NCBI GenBank assembly: GCA_010671965.1
Contig: JAAHIC010000305.1
Location: 1 to 5,994, forward strand
Length of the DNA stretch: 5,994 nucleotides
Direction: 5' to 3'
Origin: Leptolyngbya sp. SIO4C5
GTDB taxonomy: Bacteria; Cyanobacteriota; Cyanobacteriia; Phormidesmidales; Phormidesmidaceae
Made by a program: the position numbers and the translations under genes. Shown here in pieces: positions 1-5,890 of the stretch. Within the stretch, counting starts at the first letter, position 1, and every line of letters starts with the position of its first letter. Under the pieces are notes generated by a model. The model worked only from the letters and a program-made list of their open reading frames with translations. It was not told where the DNA came from and ran no database searches.

Positions 1-1
1 T

Positions 2-165
2 AGAAAGTTCTTGGTAATTTGTATCCTTTATTCCAGCGCGATCGCTCTATGGATGCACCCAACAGCGGGATAATGGCTAAGTGCCCGTTCGAGCAATCTC
101 ATGGCCTATTACGTTTCTCCCCGCTTTCTCAATAAGCTTTCAGTCCACATTACCAAGAACTTTCT
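2..165. repeat. 17-bp perfect inverted repeat flanking the rca start
   Basis: Bases 2-18 (AGAAAGTTCTTGGTAAT) are the exact reverse complement of 149-165, which lies inside rca and encodes the ITKNF segment near residues 17-21. Pairing extends to 19 of 20 if 2-21 is set against 146-165. The 130-bp interval holds the rca start codon and its weak ribosome-binding region. If the rca transcript starts upstream of the window edge, the leader could pair with the coding region. It may instead be the remnant of an inverted partial duplication: read on the minus strand, the left arm keeps the same codons as rca. Seen directly; function unknown. Confidence 0.8.
69..74 (+). promoter_or_regulatory. Possible -10 hexamer upstream of rca
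   Basis: GATAAT matches the TATAAT consensus at five of six positions and lies 27 bp before the rca start. No recognisable -35 hexamer sits 16-18 bp upstream, so this is only a candidate. Apart from this, a HIP1 octamer (38-45) and the left arm of the inverted repeat, 1-100 shows nothing; the true promoter may lie left of the window. Confidence 0.2.
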
Positions 166-1369
166 CAATCTACCCCAGGTCAAAGTACCGCTAATTTTAG
201 GGGTACATGGGCGCAAAGGGGAAGGCAAAACCTTTCAGTGTGAGTTGGTCTATGAGCGCATGGGGGTTGAGGTAGTACACATCTCCGGCGGGGAGCTAGA
301 AAGCCCTGACGCCGGAGATCCAGCGCGGCTAGTGCGACTGCGCTACCGGGAGGCTGCCGAACTGGTGCGGGTACGCGGCGTGATGGCGGTGCTGATGATC
401 AACGATCTAGACGCCGGAGCGGGTCGCTTTGATGCCACCACCCAGTACACCGTCAACACCCAGCTAGTGAACAACACGCTGATGAACATTGCTGACACGC
501 CAACTAACGTGCAGCTCCCCGGCAGCTATGACGACAAGCCAATTCAGCGCATCCCGATTATCGTCACCGGCAACGACTTTTCCACCCTGTATGCGCCGCT
601 GGTGCGAGACGGACGAATGGAGAAATTTTACTGGGAACCCGATCGCAGCGATCGCATTGGCATCGTTGGCGGCATCTTTGAGTCAGACGGACTGTCTCAG
701 CGAGACATTGAGCAGCTAGTAGACACGTTTGAGCCTCAGGCGATCGACTTCTTTGGAGCGCTGCGATCGCGGATCTACGACGAACAGATTCTAGAGTTCA
801 TCCAGTCCGTTGGCGTGGAAAATATCTCCCGCAACGTCGTCAACGCCGAGCGTCCCCCCAGCTTCCGCAAGCCTAGTTTCAACCTGGCTCATCTGCTAGA
901 AGTCGGTCAGCAAATGGTGGGCGAACAGGACAGAATGCAAAATATGGGTCTGGTACGGGAATATAACCAAGCCCTGCGATCGCAAAATTATGCTTCTGAC
1001 GCTTCTGATCGCGATCGCTTCTACCGCAGCTACTCCCCTGCCCCCAACGGCAGCTCTAGCCCGGCCTCACCGTCCCCCTCTCCCACCTCACCGTCCCCCT
1101 CTTCCGCTCTCTCACCCGAAACCCTCAACCAAGTCCACCAGCTTCTGCAGCAAGGCCATCGCGTTGGCATGGAGCATGTTGATCGCCGTCGCTTCCGCAC
1201 CAACTCCTGGCAGAGCTGCGCCGCAGTGCAAACCCGCAATCCAGCCGAAGCGATCGCCGCCCTAGAAACATGTCTCGCCAGTCACCCTGACGACTACGTG
1301 CGCCTGATCGGCATCGACCCGCAAAACAAGCGCCGCATCCTAGAAACCATCATTCAGCGCCCAGCGTAG
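101..1369 (+). CDS. rca: Rubisco activase with C-terminal SSUL (RbcS-like) domain
   Basis: AAA+ ATPase that remodels inhibited Rubisco to release tight-binding sugar phosphates; acts in the cytoplasm and carboxysome. Visible in the 422-residue product: Walker A GRKGEGKT (37-44), Walker B VLMINDLD (97-104), the pore-loop region after it (about 113-140), sensor-1 segment IVTGNDF (154-160), and arginines R169/R172 in VRDGRMEKFYW, all hallmarks of form IB activase. Residues about 311-336 are a Ser/Pro linker. Residues 337-422 are an SSUL domain, the Rubisco-binding module also found in CcmM, with FRTNSWQSC and the YVRLIGIDP motif. Cys373 and Cys391 are 18 residues apart, the same spacing as the redox-active pair described in CcmM SSUL1. 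The start MAYYVSPRFL matches the usual cyanobacterial start, and an in-frame stop at 71-73 rules out extension. The Shine-Dalgarno is weak (GAG at 91-93). The TAG stop lies in the first unit of a palindromic repeat array, and the gene converges on the TPR gene. Identity is secure; redox control is inferred from family knowledge. Confidence 0.97.
   Translation: MAYYVSPRFLNKLSVHITKNFLNLPQVKVPLILGVHGRKGEGKTFQCELVYERMGVEVVHISGGELESPDAGDPARLVRLRYREAAELVRVRGVMAVLMINDLDAGAGRFDATTQYTVNTQLVNNTLMNIADTPTNVQLPGSYDDKPIQRIPIIVTGNDFSTLYAPLVRDGRMEKFYWEPDRSDRIGIVGGIFESDGLSQRDIEQLVDTFEPQAIDFFGALRSRIYDEQILEFIQSVGVENISRNVVNAERPPSFRKPSFNLAHLLEVGQQMVGEQDRMQNMGLVREYNQALRSQNYASDASDRDRFYRSYSPAPNGSSSPASPSPSPTSPSPSSALSPETLNQVHQLLQQGHRVGMEHVDRRRFRTNSWQSCAAVQTRNPAEAIAALETCLASHPDDYVRLIGIDPQNKRRILETIIQRPA
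1065..1102 (+). repeat. 21-bp direct duplication in the rca linker
   Basis: The 17-mer CCTCACCGTCCCCCTCT occurs at 1065-1081 and again at 1086-1102, a period of 21 bp or exactly seven codons. It encodes two successive SPSPS-type blocks of the Ser/Pro linker between the AAA+ core and the SSUL domain. The in-frame period suggests the linker grew by tandem duplication, as is common in disordered linkers. Confidence 0.75.
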
Positions 1370-1500
1370 GGCGGGCACCGCCCGCCTCAGTAAAACCATC
1401 GCCGCACCACGTAGGGCGAGCACCGCCCGCCTCACCACACCACGTAGGGCAGGCACTGCCCGCCTCACCACACCACGTAGGGCGGGCACTGCCCGCCTCT
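1366..1500. repeat. Array of four palindromic REP-like repeats
   Basis: Four 24-bp units, each starting GTAGGGC and ending GCCCGCCTCA/T, lie at 1366-1389, 1411-1434, 1444-1467 and 1477-1500. Each centre is a 7-bp stem with a 3-nt loop (GGCGGGC, ACC or ACT, GCCCGCC). Units 2, 3 and 4 are 33 bp apart with identical 9-bp spacers CCACACCAC; units 1 and 2 are 45 bp apart with a different 21-bp spacer. Units 2 and 3 each carry one G-to-A change in the left arm. The array fills the whole gap between convergent genes: unit 1 contains the rca stop codon, and unit 4 ends on the stop codon of the TPR gene. GTAGGGCGGGC palindromes resemble dispersed intergenic repeats of cyanobacteria. The stems could end transcription from both sides, though no T-tract follows any of them. 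Confidence 0.9.
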
Positions 1501-4330
1501 ATCGCCGCACCAAGTCCTTAAACCAGTCATCTTCCCAAAGGGTGTCAAAGGCAGGCTCCACCTTGGCCTCTTCCCGGTAAGAAGGCTCTAGGCGAATCGC
1601 CTGCTGCAGGCTCTCAAGCGCCATATCCACTTCTCGCTGCATGGCATAGCAAATGGCCTTGTTGTATAGCGCCTTGTCATAATCGGCATCTGCCGCCAGC
1701 GCCTTATCAAAGCTGCGAATAGCTTCGGCATCGCGGCCCAGCTTCATCAGCACGTAGCCCCGGTTATCCCAAGCTTTGGCCGAATCTGGGTTAAACCGAG
1801 TAGCCTTATCAAAAGAAGTTAGCGCCTCTTCAAACTTTTCCAGCTCACTCAGGGCCAAGCCACGATTCAGCCAGGCAACAGCATCATTGGGCTGAAACTC
1901 AACCGCCTTGTCGAAAGACTGAAACGCCGCTTCATGCTGCTGCAAAATGCCGTAGGCCACGCCGCGATTCACCCAGGCTTCGTGGTACTCGCCGTTGATC
2001 TCTAAAGCTTTGTCAAAAGCAGCGATCGCTTCTTCCCGCTGTCTCAGACGACTCAGCACCATGCCCTTGTTGAACCAGGCTTTGGCGTCTTCCGGACGCT
2101 GCTCTAGGAAGCGATCGAGAGCCGCCGCCGCCTCATCGTACTGTTTCAGCTCCCGCAAAATCAGGCCGCGCTGATACCAAGGATCTACCGCTTCCGGCTG
2201 CAGCGTCAGCACCTTGTCTAAAGAAGCTAGCGCTTCGTCATGGCGCTGCAGTTCTGACAGGGCTGCGGCCCGGTTCTGCCAAATTTCGGCGTTGTTGGGC
2301 TGAATTTCTAAGGCACTGTCGTACTCGGCGATCGCCTCGGCGTAGCGCTTCTGAGACTTGAATAGATCCCCTTTCTCAATCCGGTCATCAGCGGTCAAAA
2401 ATAGCTCTGGGCGATTGGCCTGTAGTCGCTCAAGCTGCAGGGAAAGATCTTGAGTGGCCTGGCGAATTTCCGCCTCAAAAGAATCTGCGACAAACTGGGG
2501 CGTGACCTCGCCGAGCTGCTGCATAATCTGGTCTTTTTCAGCCTGGGCCTCGGTTTGGAGGCGGCTGAGGCGATCGCGCAGGTCTGCGTTTAGCTGACTC
2601 AGCTCGTCGAAGGTTGTCGCCTGCTGCTGATCGAGACTGTCTTTAAGTTCGTTAATCTGAGCCGCAAAGTCAGCTTTCACCTGCTCTAGTCGCTCTAGGG
2701 CGGCCTGCTGCCGCTGAGCGGCTTCCGCCTCTAGCACCGTCACCTGCTCGCTGAGCCGGTTATCAAAGGCTTCTAAACCTCCCAAAACGCGATCGCGCCG
2801 CTCAAACACCTGCGATCGCATTTCGGCAAGCTGATTGCTAAATTCAGCCGCGCTCTGCTGTAGCCTTTCCAAGGTCTGGCTACGTTCACCTTGCAGGCCA
2901 GCGCCCAGTTCCTGCAGCTGCTGCTGAAACGCCTGAGCCGACTGCTCTAAATCGGTAAACAGGCTGCTCTTTTGCTGGTCGAGATCGCTGCGTAGCGCCA
3001 CTAGCTGATTGGCAAACTCAGAGGCGGTTTGCTGTAGCTGCTCAAGCGATGTCTGCTTTTGGGATTCCATCTCCTGCTGCAGGCTGCCAAGCTGCACGGC
3101 TACCAGCTCTGACTGCTGGGTCAAGTCTTGCAGCAGGCTAGACTTGCGGCTGTTCACCTCGGCATTGAGGCTGTCAAACTGGCCAACAAAGCTATCGGCT
3201 GCCTGCCGCAGTTCGTAGAGGGTCTGCTCTTTTTGCGCTTCTACAACCTGCTTGAGCTGAGCAAACTGAGTTTCAAAACTTTGGGTAGCCCGTTCAATAT
3301 TTTGCAGGGCCAGTTCTTTGTGACCGTAGGTGCTAGCCTGCAGCTCTGAAAGCTGATCGCTAATCTCTTGGGACTGCTGGGTCAGGCCCGCTAGAAGCTG
3401 GTCGCGGTGCTGGTGAAGTCGCTGTTGGGCTTCTTCGCTCAGGGCATCTAAGCGACTGGGAAAGTCGGTCTGGAGCTGCTGCAGTTCTGTCAGAGCGCGA
3501 TCGCGAGTTTGACTCACTTCCCCTAAAAGGGCCGTTAGCTTTTCGAGAAAATCAGCCTTTTGCTGCTGCAAAGTTTGGGCTAAACCAGTCTGCTCCTGTT
3601 CGCTCTGGGATCTAAGGGTGGCTAGCTGGTGATTAAATTCAGATTGAGTGGTGACAGCAGTTTCTTGCAGCGAATCTTGCTGTGCCTGCATCTGGGTTGA
3701 AAATTGGCCCAGCTGTTGATCAGCCTGCTGCTGCAGCGAGTCGATATTCTGGGTGAACTCAGATTGGCGGGCCTGCAAATCCTGCTGTAGCTGTGTGATT
3801 TGCGTTTGCCAGTCGGTTAGAGTTTCCTGCTTGAAGTGGCTTAGATCGTCTACCAGTTTGGTAATTGCCTGCTGGCGACTGGCCGCCTCTTGGGCAAAAC
3901 TGTCCGAGCGATCGCTGAGTTCGTCAGCTAGCGTTTCAGCATCTTGGAGAATGTGGTCAAGCTCTTTGGTGGCTGAGCGGATCTGGTTTTCCAGATTCGT
4001 CATTTCATTGAGCTGAGTGCGCACCACAGTCGCAACCTCACGCACCACTGACTGACGCAGAAACCAGAGCATAGCAACGCCGACGCCAATCAGCAATACC
4101 AAGGCCCCTAGCAGCACGGTGAACAAAGTCGTCGCCCGGCTGAAAGCGAGATTGGCTTCGCGCTGGAGTTGCTCTAGCTCAAGGCGCTCCTCATTAGTAA
4201 CGGCTTGAGCTAATAGAGGCTGAGACGGGTCACGGGTTTTGGCAGCCTCAGCCGCTGCACCCGGCAGCAGCAAATATAGAAGTAGTAAGCTTTTGGACAG
4301 CAGCAGCTTGTCTATTGGCATCTGCCTCAT
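1499..4330 (-). CDS. Membrane-anchored coiled-coil protein with eight TPRs
   Basis: Product of 943 residues, function unknown. A signal peptide-like segment covers about 1-29 (K8 and K13, then a Leu-rich core, then AAAEA). One TM helix spans about 68-91; the acidic stretch before it and arginines after it (R92, R97, R104) predict that the long C-terminal part is cytoplasmic. About 95-640 is a Gln/Glu-rich coiled coil with a 29-residue period. Eight contiguous 34-residue TPRs begin at 647, 681, 715, 749, 783, 817, 851 and 885, with canonical W4, G8, A20 and P32 positions in most. The tail 919-943 (EPAFDTLWEDDWFKDLVRR) is a common cap after such TPR arrays. The frame is open back to a GTG at 4378, but ATG at 4330 is preferred: it has AAGGGAG 5 nt upstream and places the signal sequence at the N-terminus. 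Likely a scaffold binding partners through its TPRs, by family inference only. Confidence 0.93.
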   Translation of the reverse strand: MRQMPIDKLLLSKSLLLLYLLLPGAAAEAAKTRDPSQPLLAQAVTNEERLELEQLQREANLAFSRATTLFTVLLGALVLLIGVGVAMLWFLRQSVVREVATVVRTQLNEMTNLENQIRSATKELDHILQDAETLADELSDRSDSFAQEAASRQQAITKLVDDLSHFKQETLTDWQTQITQLQQDLQARQSEFTQNIDSLQQQADQQLGQFSTQMQAQQDSLQETAVTTQSEFNHQLATLRSQSEQEQTGLAQTLQQQKADFLEKLTALLGEVSQTRDRALTELQQLQTDFPSRLDALSEEAQQRLHQHRDQLLAGLTQQSQEISDQLSELQASTYGHKELALQNIERATQSFETQFAQLKQVVEAQKEQTLYELRQAADSFVGQFDSLNAEVNSRKSSLLQDLTQQSELVAVQLGSLQQEMESQKQTSLEQLQQTASEFANQLVALRSDLDQQKSSLFTDLEQSAQAFQQQLQELGAGLQGERSQTLERLQQSAAEFSNQLAEMRSQVFERRDRVLGGLEAFDNRLSEQVTVLEAEAAQRQQAALERLEQVKADFAAQINELKDSLDQQQATTFDELSQLNADLRDRLSRLQTEAQAEKDQIMQQLGEVTPQFVADSFEAEIRQATQDLSLQLERLQANRPELFLTADDRIEKGDLFKSQKRYAEAIAEYDSALEIQPNNAEIWQNRAAALSELQRHDEALASLDKVLTLQPEAVDPWYQRGLILRELKQYDEAAAALDRFLEQRPEDAKAWFNKGMVLSRLRQREEAIAAFDKALEINGEYHEAWVNRGVAYGILQQHEAAFQSFDKAVEFQPNDAVAWLNRGLALSELEKFEEALTSFDKATRFNPDSAKAWDNRGYVLMKLGRDAEAIRSFDKALAADADYDKALYNKAICYAMQREVDMALESLQQAIRLEPSYREEAKVEPAFDTLWEDDWFKDLVRR

Positions 4331-4335
4331 CGAGA

Positions 4336-4342
4336 CTCCCTT
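4336..4342 (-). promoter_or_regulatory. Ribosome binding site that sets the TPR-protein start
   Basis: On the minus strand AAGGGAG stands 5 nt before the ATG at 4330. It is the only good Shine-Dalgarno match near the start and argues against the in-frame GTG 16 codons upstream, which would bury the signal sequence behind a charged extension. I found no convincing promoter between here and the terminator at 4471-4497. Confidence 0.7.
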
Positions 4343-4458
4343 ACACTGGCGTGGGTGACTGGTGGCGCTCAGTGGCACTCTAGCTACGCATTAGCATACT
4401 CAATCAGGGCGTCTCCTGCTACTCCTGCAGGCTCTAAGCCTGGTACTTGATCAAGCTG

Positions 4459-4497
4459 AAAATATAGAAAACGGGCAGGGTCTGCTGCCCTACCCGT
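4459..4497 (-). terminator. Intrinsic terminator after the 171-residue gene
   Basis: Read on the minus strand, 4497-4471 folds into a 10-bp stem (ACGGGTAGGG with CCCTGCCCGT, one G-T wobble) around a 7-nt loop, followed at once by the T-rich tract TTTCTATATTTT (4470-4459). This is a textbook Rho-independent layout 27 bp past the stop of the 171-residue gene. On the plus strand the wobble becomes a C-A mismatch, which supports minus-strand function. It implies that the TPR gene downstream has its own promoter. The stem begins with GTAGGGCAG, as does unit 3 of the palindrome array at 1366-1500, so it may derive from the same repeat family. Confidence 0.75.
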
Positions 4498-4523
4498 CAA
4501 TTCTAGTGGCTAACAACCCGAAC

Positions 4524-5039
4524 CTAGGCAGGCTCAGTGTAGCCCTGAATATTTTCTGGCTCAAACTGGCGCAAAACTCGTGTCGCTTGACGCACCAGCT
4601 CATCTGATCCCTGGGTGATGATCAGGTATTTACCAGCATTGAGACGGTTGCGATAGGCGATCGCGTCGCCGCTGCCCACGGTCCAGCCTGAAATGCGACC
4701 TACTACAAACGCACCAAGCGCACCAGAGGCAGCTCCCAGAAGTCCGCCAATCAGGTGATTGCCCAGTTCTCCGGCCCAGGCAAACGTCTGCAATCCTGAT
4801 AGGACGCTAAAGGCAAATCCGGCTAGAAAGCCAAACGGAATTACCCAGAGGGCAAGCTGATCAGAGAGGCGATCGGCTTCGTCATCGGGATTAATCAAGC
4901 CGAATTCATCTGCGCTCTTGAAGCCTCGCCCCAGGACTGATACCTGACTCATGGGCACCTCTTCCTGCTCTAAAGCAGAGTAGGCTTTCTCTGCCTGAAT
5001 TCGATTGGATAAGACGGCGATTAAATAGTTGTTAGCCAT
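4524..5039 (-). CDS. Two-TM glycine-rich protein with YflT-like stress-domain features
   Basis: Product of 171 residues. Residues 1-40 (YLIAVLSNRIQAEKAYSALE, then VSVLGRGF) resemble the start of the general stress protein 17M/YflT-type domain, in which a strand is followed by a helix that pairs AE residues and then an SVLGRG strand. Two hydrophobic segments follow, about 62-88 and 93-114; the second, GGLLGAASGALGAFVVG, is a glycine zipper that favours tight helix packing in a membrane. Residues 125-166 form a second alpha/beta unit (RLNAGKYLIITQG, then a helix, then QGY) typical of these proteins, so both soluble parts probably sit on the same side of the membrane. Start ATG has an A/T-rich leader but no clear Shine-Dalgarno. 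The gene lies 106 bp after the pentapeptide gene and ends before an intrinsic terminator. The family call is from remembered sequence pattern; the physiological role is unknown. Confidence 0.88.
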   Translation of the reverse strand: MANNYLIAVLSNRIQAEKAYSALEQEEVPMSQVSVLGRGFKSADEFGLINPDDEADRLSDQLALWVIPFGFLAGFAFSVLSGLQTFAWAGELGNHLIGGLLGAASGALGAFVVGRISGWTVGSGDAIAYRNRLNAGKYLIITQGSDELVRQATRVLRQFEPENIQGYTEPA

Positions 5040-5061
5040 GTTGTTTTAATAATTTTTTGAC

Positions 5062-5089
5062 ATCTAACCTCAAAGTAACGATATGTAAA
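5062..5089 (-). promoter_or_regulatory. Tentative promoter of the 171-residue gene
   Basis: On the minus strand TTTACA (5089-5084) resembles a -35 box, and TTAGAT (5067-5062) stands 16 bp further on as a weak -10. The predicted leader would be about 15-20 nt. A HIP1 site lies just upstream. The -10 match is poor, so this is a suggestion only. Confidence 0.25.
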
Positions 5090-5121
5090 GGCGATCGCCC
5101 TCCCTCACACGGACTGCTGAT

Positions 5122-5143
5122 GAATATCGAAAGGCAGATATTC
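5122..5143 (-). terminator. Weak hairpin after the pentapeptide gene
   Basis: GAATATC (5122-5128) and GATATTC (5137-5143) form a perfect 7-bp stem with an 8-nt loop, 2 bp past the stop of the pentapeptide gene. The stem is A/T-rich and no T-tract follows on the minus strand, so termination would be inefficient. It could instead stabilise the 3' end or allow partial read-through into the 171-residue gene. Confidence 0.3.
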
Positions 5144-5145
5144 GC

Positions 5146-5679
5146 CTAGCGCTCGTAGTGGTATCCGTCCGGCAGAATTGTGGAGCGATCGCAGAGAGCG
5201 CCCTCTAAGCTAACCTGTCGGGCACGAAATAAACAGCTACCTGTCAGGTTAGTTTTGGCAAAGCTGGCTGCGGCTAAATTGGCTCTCACCAGGTCTGCTC
5301 CGGCTAAATTGGCTTCGCGCAAGTCTGCATAGCTTAGATCGGCCCCTGACAGCTTCGCGCCGCTCAAATTGGCCCCGCGCAGATTACAGTGGCTAAGATT
5401 TGCCCGCGTCAGATCGGCCCCCTGCAGGTCAGCCTGACTCAGATCTGCGGCATAGAGGACAGCATTGGCTAAATTGCTTTCAGCTAGCAGACACTGAATA
5501 AACTTGGCCTGACTAAAGTTGGCATAGGGAGCATAAATGGCTGCTAGCGTGGAACGCCGCCAAATCGTGCTGCGCAAGTCCCATTCAAATAAATTGGCCT
5601 GATTTAAATGACTTTCCGAAAAATCTCTTTCTCCGGCCTGATAGGCTTTTAATAGACTTTCTATCGTAGTAACTCTCAT
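5146..5679 (-). CDS. Pentapeptide-repeat protein
   Basis: Product of 177 residues. From about 18 to 152 there are 27 successive pentapeptides with no break in register: the central residue falls at every fifth position from F20 to L150 and is Leu or Phe except W40 and A50. The best repeats (about 76-135) read A(D/N)LXX. Such sequences fold into a right-handed quadrilateral beta-helix, four pentapeptides per turn, so nearly seven turns are expected. A short helical N-terminus (IESLLKAYQAGERDF) and the tail TILPDGYHYER are common in cyanobacterial members. There is no signal peptide or TM helix, so the protein should be cytoplasmic. Most cyanobacterial pentapeptide proteins have no known function; a DNA-mimic gyrase-protecting role as in Qnr/MfpA cannot be assumed. 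ATG at 5679 is preceded by no strong Shine-Dalgarno (only GATGAG). It is followed by the 171-residue gene in the same direction. Confidence 0.95.
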   Translation of the reverse strand: MRVTTIESLLKAYQAGERDFSESHLNQANLFEWDLRSTIWRRSTLAAIYAPYANFSQAKFIQCLLAESNLANAVLYAADLSQADLQGADLTRANLSHCNLRGANLSGAKLSGADLSYADLREANLAGADLVRANLAAASFAKTNLTGSCLFRARQVSLEGALCDRSTILPDGYHYER

Positions 5680-5786
5680 AACTCATCTATCGATCGCTCA
5701 CGCCTACTGACTCTTTGGCGCTCAGGTGCTAAAGCAACAAGGTGACCGCTAGCTTGAACAAAGCGGCTTCATTGTCACAGCAGCCA

Positions 5787-5822
5787 GTTAATAAGCAAAT
5801 ATACTCATTAACAAAAGTTAAT
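5787..5822. promoter_or_regulatory. Three phased GTTAAT boxes, possible operator
   Basis: The divergent intergenic region 5680-5941 has a strongly A/T-rich core. It holds GTTAAT at 5787-5792 and a perfect inverted repeat ATTAAC-AAAA-GTTAAT at 5807-5822. The three boxes begin 20 and 10 bp apart, so all would face one side of the helix. On the minus strand TATATT (5803-5798) is a five-of-six -10 match and TTGATA (5829-5824) a five-of-six -35 match, but 20 bp apart, too long for a standard promoter unless a regulator assists. Likely control region for the pentapeptide gene, the plus-strand gene, or both. Confidence 0.35.
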
Positions 5823-5890
5823 ATATCAAGCAGGTCATTCTCAGGGGCTGCTGCTTAAGATTCTTTTCAGCATTCCGGGGAGCGGATGTC

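Noticed and set aside
2..73. Frame open from the left edge to TAA at 71-73
   Set aside because: Only 23 codons with no start in view and no recognisable motif; too little to call the end of a gene.
489..1265. Short open frames inside rca on both strands (489-719 +, 990-1265 +, 1030-1239 -)
   Set aside because: They lie wholly inside the well-supported rca frame and read as Ser/Pro/Ala or Arg/Cys-rich low-complexity shadows with no domain features.
1366..1500. CRISPR array
   Set aside because: Spacers of 9, 9 and 21 bp are too short and two are identical; the units are palindromes with changes, so REP-like repeats fit and CRISPR does not.
3009..4016. Plus-strand open frames at 3009-3218, 3128-3349 and 3753-4016
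   Set aside because: They are antisense shadows of the Gln/Leu-rich coiled-coil gene; their Cys/Ser-rich composition is what complementing CAG/CTG-type codons produces.
4331..4378. Longer start of the TPR protein at GTG 4378
   Set aside because: The extension has no Shine-Dalgarno and would mask the signal sequence, whereas ATG 4330 has AAGGGAG at 5-nt spacing.
4429..4455. Small palindromes AGGCT-CTA-AGCCT (4429-4441) and CTTGATCAAG (4446-4455) upstream of the TPR gene
   Set aside because: Arms of 5-6 bp are expected by chance in 6 kb, and no promoter elements are placed around them.
5742..5778. Bulged hairpin (GTGA and TCAC arms with inner CCGCT/AGCGG) in the possible pentapeptide leader
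   Set aside because: Short stems with an 8-nt bulge; no known riboswitch or RNA family pattern, and such structures arise often by chance.
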